DNA of 64,000 nucleotides from Physcia stellaris. Lineage: Eukaryota > Ascomycota > Lecanoromycetes > Caliciales > Physciaceae. Numbering within the stretch: the stretch's first letter is position 1; every line of letters begins with the position of its first letter. Of this stretch, positions 12,901 to 23,038 are shown in pieces. The DNA is taken from NCBI GenBank assembly GCA_018902385.1, contig JABSSW010000043.1:124001-188000 (forward strand), written 5' to 3'. Below the pieces are notes generated by a model. The model had not been told where the DNA came from. It worked only from the letters and a program-made list of their open reading frames with translations, and did no database searches. The position numbers and the translations under genes are program-made.

Positions 12901-13975
12901 TATTTTGGTTGTCGCCTGGAAGCATTCTTGGTGTGGATTGCACTGGAGGATTGATTGCTACAGGTGTGACCTTATCTACCGGCGGCAATGGTGCCCATGG
13001 AGACTTTACCGGTGCTGGAGGAATGGGTTTAGCGACCAACGTAGGTTTATCGGACGATATCTTCGGCGCATTTGCGCCTCCAATTTGTTTTGGGGGCCAC
13101 CCGCACCAAGCTTGAGAACCTTAGCATTAGGTCCAACGCTGGTCGTCGGCTTTGGCGGCGGCATCCTAGCCCTGTTCTGTTCCGCTTGCCTTGCCTTCTC
13201 CGCTGCCGCGGCAGCTTTCTCTTCCGCAAGTGCGGCGGCGGGGTCGTTATGAGAAAGTGTAATTTTTGTGCCATCATTCCACTCTATTGTATCCGGCGCC
13301 CAGTCGTCCTCGTCGTCGTCAATGTCGGCCCATTTGGCTTCTTTCCCATCAGCGTCGGCTTGTAGTCGTGTTGCAAGATGTATCCCATATTGCTGCTTGA
13401 GCTCTTCGTCTGTGAAATGTTTTTGCGGTGCCTGTGGGGCAGCTGAAAGCATAGTCAGTCTACGTTGAAGCCTAGACGAGCATCGTAGCATACCTCTATT
13501 CTTGTTCCAGACTTGCATAGGATCGGGCCCGGCCCCACCATTTTTGAATCCTGTACTTGATGTTTTGGGCGCAGAGGCCTGCTGGCCACTCGCAGACTTT
13601 GCGACTAGCCTTGGCCTGGGGATCAAGGGCGCTGTTGTTGTCGTCGTGGTAGACATAGCTGAATTCATTAGCATGATCATCCGCTGGAGCGCAGCCTTGG
13701 ATACCTTTATCACCGTTGACTTTCGCATTGGGATTTGCAACAGTCCCGGCTTTGGCGAGGAAGTTCTTGGTCACGGACACCGCCTTGAAAGTGGTAGGCT
13801 TCTTGATGGAATTGGAGCGAACATGATGCGAGACCTCGTTTGTATATTTGCCTGCATCATCTGAAACCAAAGGTTTAGCTGTCTCTGTATCTGATCCAAC
13901 GCTGCCTTCTGCTAAAGTATGCTCGGCCGGTCCTTCGGCAGTCTCGCGCTCGAATTCATTGTCGATAGATGACAT
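9948..13975 (-). CDS. large disordered conserved fungal protein, interrupted by two single-base frame breaks
   Basis: Exons 13975-13705, 13631-13494 and 13442-9948 total 3904 nt. The frame changes twice inside exon 3: at the G5 run 13092-13096 and the G4 run 12874-12877 (plus-strand bases). One extra base at each gives 3906 nt, or 1301 aa. The most structured part is FTDEELKQQYGIHLATRLQA followed by EAKWADIDDDEDDWAPDTIE (about 155-205). The middle is Pro/Gln/Ser-rich with a charged coiled coil (KREREL-like, Lys/Glu-rich, about 600). A second ordered patch near the C-terminus reads DPNGFALFINFKGMPYPKKK. The tail is Gly/Arg/Asn-rich. I recognise it as a conserved Pezizomycotina protein but know no function; an RNA-related scaffold is only a guess. 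The middle frame (KSPWAPLPPVDK) is needed because its composition continues that of both flanks. Confidence 0.75.
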
Positions 13976-14755
13976 ACGTAGAGTCGATAGTCTGGGGGGG
14001 ATAGGTCTGTATTAAGCTGCAGTGGTACCAGATATATGGTCCTACCTTACTCGCCTGTAAGGGTTCTTCGAAGAATGACTCGAAGGGTTTGGTGTAGGCC
14101 GTCACTTTCCAGCCCGGGTTGATGATGATGGCCAATTAGCGCCTTGGCGCGCTTCTCTCTGTAAAAAGGGGAGGGGATTCGACGACTCTGACACGAGTAT
14201 AACACAGGGAGACGGTAGGGACTTGAGTGTCACGCAAGATGTCAAAATGGCGTTATCGTGCCATCACTTCAACAAAACAGGCTGCCTTCACTTCATTGGG
14301 TATATATGTGTTCACATTCAAAAACAACTTGACACTTTTCATCCGTCTCTACAGAGTATCCCATGCTCTGGCGTGGTGCTAATTTTGCCTCTCTTGCATC
14401 ACCATTTACACGCTCAATGCAACAAGATGTGTACCAATCTTTGGTTCAAAATCGGTGGAATATAAGATGAAGAAGACATCATCTTCAGCTTCCGTCCCAA
14501 GTCGGGTAATCGCAGGTCTGTTAAAAATATCATAAGAAAGATGTGTTACAAGAAATTAGCACCACTTACTACCACACCACGGAATTACATTTTCATTGAT
14601 ATGCAAAGCAACTCGCAGATACCACAGGGCGAGGCCATTCTCCTCAACGCATAGCAATTCCTTGTAGAAAAATGCTTGCAACCAGGCGAGCTAGGCCAGA
14701 TCTCACTTCGATCATGCGCTTGGTCGGAATGACTTACATACAGCGCGCCAGGATA
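13976..14755. other. intergenic, promoter side of the disordered-protein gene
   Basis: 780 bp between the NOP53 stop and the next minus-strand start. It should contain the NOP53 3' UTR and the promoter and leader of the downstream gene. No coding signal or repeat seen. Confidence 0.4.
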
Positions 14756-16176
14756 CTAATCTGCGAGTGTGAACTTCTTCCAATCCTTATAACTCCATTT
14801 CTCTGTAACGTGTCGTCTCGGCTTTTTGGGCTGTGTAATTGGCCTTCTTGTTTCGAGCTTACCCCTCAAAAGGATATTGCGAAATCGATCTTTCAGTAAA
14901 TTGCCCTCAGGCTTCAGGAGTCGCAGGGAATCCTGAAGCTCATCGGGCAGTACAAGTTCCAAAGGAGCTTCTGGGATACTGTATCATGATCAGCAACAGT
15001 AGGCCTCTACTTCAAGCCTGGAATCTTGCCTGCTTTTGCCCAGCTTTCTTCGCCTCAAAATCATCTCTCCGTCGTGCTCAAAAGACGGTTCCTCGGCTTT
15101 GATCGAAATTACAGCATCTACCTCCTCCTTCCTCAAGACTTCCATTGCGATTTCGTTGACCCGTTGCGCTTGTTGTGCCTTCTTTTTCAATTGAGCATCC
15201 TGTTTAGCTTGCCGTTCGGCCTCTTTCCTCCTCTTGATCTTGTTCCTCTCAGCCGGCGTCTTGCGCTCGGGTCGCCGCTTTTTCAGCCACTCTTCGCCTT
15301 CATGCTCGCTTTCAATTCCTTCCCAGGCACTTTCGTCCTCGGCCTGCCAGTCGTTTTCTTCTTTTTGAGCCTCCTCTATTCTGCTCACCCTCTCCTGTTC
15401 CAACTCGGCCTCTCCGATTCTCTTTCTCTCAGCATCAATTTCTTTGATGCCCTCCTCAACCAAGACTTTATCATAGTCCTCGAACACTGGATTGTAACTC
15501 GCACCTGCTCTTGGTTTTGGAACGGCCGGCGGAATTGTTACGCCTTCAACAAGCGAAACTGCAGCTTCCTTTAACGTCTTGGGCGCTTTAATAGGCTTTG
15601 GCTTTGCTAGAAAATCAAATCTCGGATCTAGACAATCAACTTCGCTTTGTGAAGCCCAAGGGTCATATCTTGGCTCATTGCCTTCCTTGATAACATTATT
15701 TGAGGTGGATTCACCCCCGTATGCGATACTTTGCAGTCGCTGGTATTCTTTATGGCTGATACCATTGCTCTTTCGCCTCTTACTGCTCAGTTCTATGACT
15801 CCATCTGTGACTTTAGCCCGTTTGCGACTATCTATGGCGGGAATTGCAGATCTTTGAGCTAATATCTGGTCGGTCTTCAGTGGCTGGTGTTGTTTGTTGT
15901 AAGATTTTTGGATGGGCTCGGATCCCTTTGTATCGAGCGTGAAAAGATCCTCTGAAGGTTTCTCCGCGATGATACCACTTGATTTTCGGACGGTGATTAG
16001 CTTGCTGAGCTTCCTCCATAATGACAAAATTACCCTTGAATTATCTCCTCTCGTGCAACGTCAAGCCCAGCTTGGACGTCTGAAACGTCGACATTCTTCC
16101 TCCACGCCTTTTTGCCCTTTCTTGACGTTTGCTTGTACTGTTGCGGCGCATCATGATCATGATGCGCTGGCGCCAT
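14756..16176 (-). CDS. NOP53: 60S ribosome biogenesis factor Nop53
   Basis: Nucleolar factor that docks the exosome/Mtr4 onto pre-60S particles for 7S pre-rRNA processing. Exons 16176-16034, 15977-15030 and 14978-14756 sum to 1314 nt and give 437 aa. The start MAPAHHDHDAPQQYKQTSRK leads into a Lys-rich segment and DVQAGLDVAREEIIQGGIIA. The centre holds SAIPAIDSRKR and RYDPWAS, followed by a long Glu/Lys/Arg coiled coil. The C-terminus has LELVLPDELQDSLRLLKPEG and KDRFRNILLRGKLETRRPI, both family signatures. Intron 2 starts with GC (AG|GCAAGA) and ends TACAG with branch point CTGAT; no GT donor gives a usable join. Confidence 0.94.
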
Positions 16177-16460
16177 TTTGTTCTCAGTGTAGGTAACGAT
16201 GGCTGCGATAACTTTGATAAATTCGACTCTTTGAGTCTTTAATCTTGTTCCCCCCTCCCCGCGCTAGCGGCTCAGATAGCCGAAGATTATTCCAGACCCT
16301 GTCGATCAAGAGATGTGACATCTCAATGGATGTACCTGATCCCCTGAAGAACAATGACTATGCAACTTGTCATTGAGCGCGTTCGGCAATAGAACACTGG
16401 TGGTTTCGCTTCTTGACTGTCCTTATACGTTACGCTTCTTTCCAACCACAACGAGTCAGT

Positions 16461-17291
<831 letters not shown>

Positions 17292-17767
17292 GAGCGCCTT
17301 GAGCACGAGATGTGTGAAGATACCATTGTACAACAAGATCCCGGCCTGCTTGGCATCCCATATGACATGCTTTGCATGTTCGGCGTATATAAAATCTAAG
17401 GTCGTGCATAACAGCGAGGCGTTTGTAGCGGCTGTTCATGGGAGGACAGAGTTCTTTTGCGATGCCGGATTGATTCTATTTATTGAAACAAGTGGAACCA
17501 ATTCAGATTTCTAAAGACTGTAAGGCGTGCTAATGGTCAAGCTTGGAACCAGCGGCAATCGACGTTTACAAGTCTGCCTCAGCAGACGCTATCTATATTC
17601 TTCTCAATACTCTTAAGGTATGCTGAGTGCCTTCCCAGAAAACCTGAATAACCGTTCAACGCCAATGCTATGCGGAAAGGAAGATGATGGCGAAATTGAG
17701 TGACATGCCTGGCCCTCAGTACCACTTGTCAAATTGAATTGTGCATTCAGGTGGAAAATGTAGCTTT
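17292..17767. other. intergenic between convergent YPT6 and KEI1
   Basis: 476 bp of 3' flanks. Nothing else recognised. Confidence 0.4.
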
Positions 17768-18799
17768 TCATCTTGCCTCAGCTTCTTGCACTCTCAAATA
17801 TTGTCCCTGACCAGCTAGTTGCGGCATGGGAGGCGGTGGGCCAGTCCCACTTCTCCTTCTCCTTTCACGTTCGACCACACCTGGTGGGCCCTCTGCCTCT
17901 TTCCGCCTGAATCTCGCCTCTCCTATCTCCAACCAAGCATCGTCGTCTGAATCATCTCGACCCAACCAGTAGCTTTTGCCCACTCTTATCATCATGCGCC
18001 CAAGCTTTCCTTTCCACCCTTTGCCTTCAACCAAATGCGGAGAGAATGGATCTTCAGCCAGTCCTTGCGATTTACTTCCCGTATGTATAGCTGTGCTAGC
18101 ACGAGACATGGCTGCGATGTGTTGCCGTAAGACGTAGCGCGCATAGCTTAGCACAATGAGGATGAAGTATAGTCGGATGGCCCACAATGCACAGATGACG
18201 ATCAAGGAGTTGATACTCTCTGGCTGGAGAACTCCGTGGCCTAAACTTGGTTCTGCTGCCTGGCCTGCCATTTCGCCTGGCCTTCCCACGGTGACCGCTT
18301 CTTGTCCACCACTTGTGATGTCGCTATTAGGCTGTGGCTTGACGTCCACATGGCTGATATTATCATAGGTAGGACTCGTGAAGCCAGCGGTGTCATCAAC
18401 CGTAGTGCCACCCGGTCCTGGAGCTTTACCTCCCTTTTGATCGCTCAGATGCTGACTGACGACCAGGAACCACGTCACACCGAAAGCGGCCGTGTAAGCA
18501 GCATTGACGAGCGAGTCGAGGGCATAGACAAAGCTGAGCGCCAGGCAATGAAATGGACTCTGGGATCGGATGTAAGGGGCAAGGTAGGCAACGGCGCCAA
18601 GTGCGAGAAGAGAATAGATGTACATGCTGAGCTGGAAGGAAGAAAGGTGAAAGCCTGTCAGGAGCGCGAGGAGGCCATAGAAGCCGGAGATCTTGTTGAG
18701 AAGAAGAGAAAGCGTTATGAGCTCTGTGCCTGTACGTAGGGACATTAAGTAGAGGAACGTCCGCGGTCGCGGTAGACGTATGAAGGAAGGGAGTGCCAT
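17768..18799 (-). CDS. KEI1: inositol phosphorylceramide synthase regulatory subunit Kei1-like
   Basis: Golgi membrane partner of the Aur1 catalytic subunit in complex sphingolipid synthesis. It is a single-exon gene; I start at the ATG at 18799 (MALPSFIRLPRPRTFLYLMS), giving 343 aa. The frame is open further upstream but that part has no family resemblance. Four hydrophobic segments are seen: SLRTGTELITLSLLLNKISG, LLALLTGFHLSSFQLSMYIY, the CLALSFVYALDSLVNAAYTA region, and SLIVICALWAIRLYFILIVL. The tail is soluble and charged, ending Pro/Arg-rich. Yeast Kei1 is cut by Kex2; here the only clear dibasic cluster (RRRR) lies near the C-terminus, so equivalent processing is not evident. Confidence 0.85.
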   Translation of the reverse strand: MALPSFIRLPRPRTFLYLMSLRTGTELITLSLLLNKISGFYGLLALLTGFHLSSFQLSMYIYSLLALGAVAYLAPYIRSQSPFHCLALSFVYALDSLVNAAYTAAFGVTWFLVVSQHLSDQKGGKAPGPGGTTVDDTAGFTSPTYDNISHVDVKPQPNSDITSGGQEAVTVGRPGEMAGQAAEPSLGHGVLQPESINSLIVICALWAIRLYFILIVLSYARYVLRQHIAAMSRASTAIHTGSKSQGLAEDPFSPHLVEGKGWKGKLGRMMIRVGKSYWLGRDDSDDDAWLEIGEARFRRKEAEGPPGVVERERRRRSGTGPPPPMPQLAGQGQYLRVQEAEAR

Positions 18800-19574
18800 G
18801 GTGACTCTGTAAACAATATGCGCAGAAGAGGGAGAGCTGCTCCTGTTCCACAAAGTAGTAATCCCTGAGATGTAGAGGTACGGTATTCGCGAAAGTGTAC
18901 AGGTCATAGGTAGGATGACGACTACGGAGTACTTCATACATGTACCCGAGAGGCCGTCACCCGGAGTATAGTCGGCCCGTCGAAAAATTCTCACTCAATC
19001 ACGCTGCCGAAGATCCATCGTCAGGTACTCGTACCGTTTGCTAGTTTCCTACTCTGAGTGATGGGCTCAGATGCGAAGCTCTAAACCTGTTGGGTAACGG
19101 TGCGCTCAGAAAGCCGAGAATGGAGTCCTGTCGCTCACTTCAATGATAGCTACATGTTCAGCATCGTTCAGAGAGAGAGAGACTCTGTAAAGCAGGCTTT
19201 ACTTCTATCTTCGCCACAGCCGAGTATCTGTGAGTACGAGCAACAATACGGTATCTCAGAGCAGATGGCCACGAGCTGGGGACTGGATTTTCCATGCCAG
19301 GCCGAGTGTGCACTAATGTTCAGCGATAGAGCGAAGGTGTATCCAAGTGCTCCTTGGTACTGATGACTTCAGACATTGGGTGCGGCACCGAAGGACGAAG
19401 GGAGAGAGAAACATATCATTAAATTCTCTATCTCCTTCTAAAGTCTATAGCCATGAGATCCGTAAGCCCAGATGCCAGTATTAACGCCACAACAAACACT
19501 TCTAAGAGTCATGGTTGTCCGCCCAATGCCATATGTCCACCCAGTCTATGCCTTCGTCCTTCCATCAAAACCCC
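18800..19574. other. intergenic, KEI1 promoter side
   Basis: 775 bp between the KEI1 start and the stop of the GPI-type gene, both on the minus strand. In-frame codons upstream of the KEI1 ATG are not considered coding. No repeat or RNA gene recognised. Confidence 0.4.
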
Positions 19575-20056
19575 TTAGAAGAAACAGATCGAAGAAGCCA
19601 CCGCGGCTAAGCACAGCATCATCCCCCCGGCAGAAGCCATTGTGGCAGCACCGTTCTTCACGTGCTTCCCGGCAATGTCAGTCATGGCCGCTGGAAGGGC
19701 CTCAGCCGTAGTCGACACCTCGCTGGTGTCGGTTGGGAAAGCAGAAGTCGCTTCCGGGGTGGACGTTGGAGCCGCGTAGTAGTCCCCAGCAGAGTAGGCC
19801 TGTCCTTTCTCCACCTCCACCTCTACTTTCTCCGCTTCAGTCTCTTCACGTTTGGAGGGAGGCGACCAGGTGCCGTTGACCCATCCATCAGAGGGACCAC
19901 CGCGCACAGCGAGTCCGTCGGTCTCATTATTAATGCTAGAATAGAAGAGGTCAGTTACAGTGCGGTCACGGAAGAGAACGTCGTCTTACCCATTCGCCTG
20001 GGGGAGGCGGTCACGGCAGCGGCGAAAACAACGGTAGCGACAGTGGTGAACTTCAT
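19575..20056 (-). CDS. small secreted GPI-anchor-type wall protein, frame broken by one missing base
   Basis: Exons 20056-19990 and 19935-19575. The start MKFTTVATVVFAAAVTAS is a clean signal peptide. Then the frame fails: 428 nt in total, and the intron phase does not match. One more base in the G5 run at 20000-20004 (plus strand) makes the mature N-terminus PQANGINNETDGLAVRGG, restores the phase and gives 142 aa. The middle is Ser/Thr/Glu-rich with NGT and NET glycosylation sequons. The C-terminus has a small-residue omega region (KNGAATMASAGG) and a hydrophobic tail ending ICFF, as in GPI-anchored proteins. A TATATATA element lies about 175 bp upstream. Function unknown. Confidence 0.75.
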
Positions 20057-21409
20057 GGTTGATACTAGAGTAAGACATCAGTTTTCGGGGTCTTATTTTA
20101 TTCCTAGGAGCTTCTCATTATTACCCTAGTTGGTTATAGGTATTGATGAGAGTGAATATTGTCGGTTTTCGTGAGGACTGTGGGAATGAGAATGGAAGAC
20201 AAGAGGCAGGAGTACTATGCTTTGAGGTATATATATTTTGATTTCTAGGCATGAAAGCTTTGTTGACCCTAGACTCAACCCAATGCTAAGTCAACAAGAA
20301 TAAGGCCCCAAGTATTGCTTATTGAGTAATAAACTTCAGGCCCTGGATAAGGCATAAAAGTGATCCACACACCACCGAGCCTCAGGCTTGCGAAAGAAAA
20401 TGTGGTTGAGGTATCAGATCTAGCGATTTGCTAGTATGGAGCACGGTGATAGGACAGAAAACAGCGTTTTGAGGTTTCGCATCCACACGCCGAGATCTGT
20501 ATCCGGCTTTGATGCGGCCATACGTAGCTGCTCCGTCTACTGAGTGGATACTGATAGGAGTATGCCGGTTGAAATGCTCGTACCGTTGACAAGAGTAGAC
20601 TATCCACTAGATGTTAGGCACTGAATCGTAACTCATACGGGAGTAGAGGCGCTAGACCTCTAAGGATGGTCATTCCGGCTTCTTGAGGAACCTAGAGTAC
20701 TTGAAACATACATGGCTTATTTGCCGGTTGATCCCTAGGTGGAGCCATCCAAGAACCTCCGTCTGGTCAAAAAGTCTTGATTTTGCATGTTTTGGAAGTT
20801 GGGTAAGTACGTGATGAACCGCTAGTTCGATAGAATCTCCAGCTGGCTCCGACACTTACCTAATCAAAGCTTAATGAAAGACAGTTGTTTCCAGACTCGA
20901 TTTGATAGAGTACCCTTCGCAGTTAATCGCTGTTGTCAACTGAGGCATCAGACAATGCTACACAACGTCCTGCACGACATGCAGATTTGATCACCTGAAA
21001 AATAACACATTTGCAAAAACCAGACTTTAACCCTTACAGTACTTGCACGTCTGAATGCCGTGATGGACGAGATTGCTGGCTAGTCAATCTAATCTGCAGT
21101 GAACTGGGCATTCTTCGAAACTTGGCGCCTAGCCGCGTTTTGATCCAAAATACGGTAGACAATGCGATCCCTTCGACGGCACCGTGCTGTTTCCTGTCGT
21201 ATGGTGCAGCCACTGCAGGACTAAGGTATGGAAATTCTTGGGGGTGATTCGGTGGGAGCGGCCCTACTCATCACCGCTTATTAGAGATTAAAGCATGTTT
21301 GCAGTCGGAAATATCAGCGTCACAAGGATGCACACCAAGGCAGAGAGCCAAGTCGGAAAGTAGGACAAAGTTTACCCGACGTTACCTGGAGCTTTCCGTA
21401 ACCGGATTT
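20057..21409. other. 1.35-kb region without a recognised gene
   Basis: Contains the promoter of the GPI-type gene (TATATATA near 20229) and the 3' flank of the GILT-like gene. Open frames are short, with no family signature. I looked for transposon ends, tRNA arms and tandem repeats and saw none. Confidence 0.4.
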
Positions 21410-22202
21410 TCAAATCCGGTCATTGTTATAGATCCCTCGGACGGCGGCGACTAGGTCTTTGGGCTCATTTCCTTCATCGCAATCCTTCCATTTCCCACCG
21501 TCCCTTACACACCATGTTTTGCCATCCAAACGGACTGTGCAGCTCCTGGTGACGGCTGCATCCTCACTGCGCTGAACGCTTTGTCGGAGCAACTCCAGAC
21601 CTTTACCATTGTCACTCACGCAACTGTTCAAGGCATCGAATGAAATGCCATGTTCCAATGCGCAGTTCTCGACCAAATCCCTGTCTGGTATACGAGGGTA
21701 AGATGAAATGAGGCAAGTCGTGAAACCTAGGGACACGATGGTGTTGTTTGGGAAAAGGTTCTTCGCGCAAAGCGAGAGCATGTTTCCTAAACATTCCGTA
21801 GCTCCGTGCATACATTCAATGGTGTCGTCAGGTTTGATCCTAGATGACACGCGTCAGGTAAGGCTATATAGATAGAATCCCCAACTGCTAGACTTACGAT
21901 CCTATGAAAGAGAGTCTGAAGTCTACAATATCCACAACTTTCTCCATAGCAGGAACTACCAAATCCCGCAAACAGTCTTTGGCGTCAGGACATTTAGACA
22001 TGATGTGAGCTTCCAAGGGAACAAGTGCGGATTTGTTCACAGGCGGTTGCAGGTATTCGATCGAATGGACCCAAGATATCTTGTGGGTTGGCGACGTTGC
22101 AGTTCTCGAATTCCCAGGGGATACATACTTAAGGGAAATCCAAAGCAAGACGACGAAGGGAAGCAGGATAATTGCTTTGTGCCGTGAGCGACTGCGAGGC
22201 AT
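21410..22202 (-). CDS. GILT-like (gamma-interferon-inducible lysosomal thiol reductase) protein
   Basis: Exons 22202-21898 and 21839-21410 total 735 nt and give 244 aa. I start at MPRSRSRHK because a hydrophobic signal or anchor segment follows at once (AIILLPFVVLLWISLKYV). An in-frame ATG at 22274 would add 24 residues. The GILT signature is present as ECMHGATECLGNMLSLCAKN. Where animal GILT has a CXXC active site after the first strand, this protein has SKCPDAKDC, a C-X5-C arrangement. Other Cys residues (CALEHG, CSVS-like CVSD, CTVRLDGKTWC) suit disulfides. Likely a secretory-pathway or vacuolar protein; thiol reductase activity is uncertain. Confidence 0.82.
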
Positions 22203-22274
22203 AGCTGAGCTAAACTGCCAGGTCTGCCCTTGATGAAGGTCATCACAGCCTTGGAATGAACGCTTCTCGTCCAT

Positions 22275-23038
22275 GGTTGGAATTTTGGAGTTGGATTAAG
22301 AGGAGTGCCTCCGAATACTGTACGTACTTACTAGTATGATACCACTCGCCCCTGGCAAAATTGAGTGCGGATTTCATTCCACGTACCCGTGCAACCCTAA
22401 CCCTGCTGACAGGATTAATGGTGCGGATCTCCGTAATCAACAATTATTCACCGCAAACGGAATCAATCAACGACAGTCCGAATTGGAAATTTCGGCAAAT
22501 TTAAAACTTCAGTCAGATCGATTCACGTTCTGACTTCCAAAGACGGGTAACCTTGATCTGACAAGTTGTTCCTATTTTCTATCCGCACTCAATTCTGTCC
22601 GGGGCGAGTGTACTCGTACCTACGTACATACAATCAATCATTTTCGTTAAAATTCTTTCAATCAAAAAAATAAAATAATTGTGTAGAACTAGATCAAAAG
22701 AACGGCGCTACGCCAGATTGCCAATAATAGATAACACTCTTCAAGATCCGAAAGCCTTTCGCCAACAAACTCACGGCCAACCGCCTCATAGGACTCATGC
22801 CTTTCAGAAGTCTTATGCGGCGGTTCTTATGTGTTTAAGAGGATTCGGCAAGCGCCGTACATACGTATTTACAGGACATAATGTAGAAACCGAGTATGTA
22901 CATCAAGCTAGTCATGTACAATGCAGCTAACTTTTCAATAATGACGCAAATTCTAAGATCCTTCTCCGTACTCTAGATGCAAAAGAGTGCACCTTCGTAA
23001 AGACCGTTTCGGTCATGTTGTCCGTGTGAGAACCCTGT
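22275..23038. other. intergenic, GILT promoter side
   Basis: 764 bp between the MET5 stop and the GILT-like start, both minus strand. Fairly AT-rich near 22640-22680. No gene recognised. Confidence 0.4.

Noticed and set aside
13038-13106. Short introns (for example 59 nt from a GTTCTC donor) to explain the first frame change of the disordered-protein gene
   Set aside because: Non-consensus donor, and it would delete the ordered text around the VLKLGAGG segment. A one-base deletion in the G5 run is simpler.
16025-16027. TTG start for NOP53 (and similar TTG/GTG starts for MET5, URB1, NDE, the F-box gene and the methyltransferase)
   Set aside because: In each case an ATG in a spliced upstream exon or further into the frame fits better; fungal nuclear genes start at ATG with rare exceptions.
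19662-20129. 155-codon plus-strand frame opposite the GPI-type gene
   Set aside because: Antisense to a gene with clear signal peptide, intron and GPI tail; no motif of its own.
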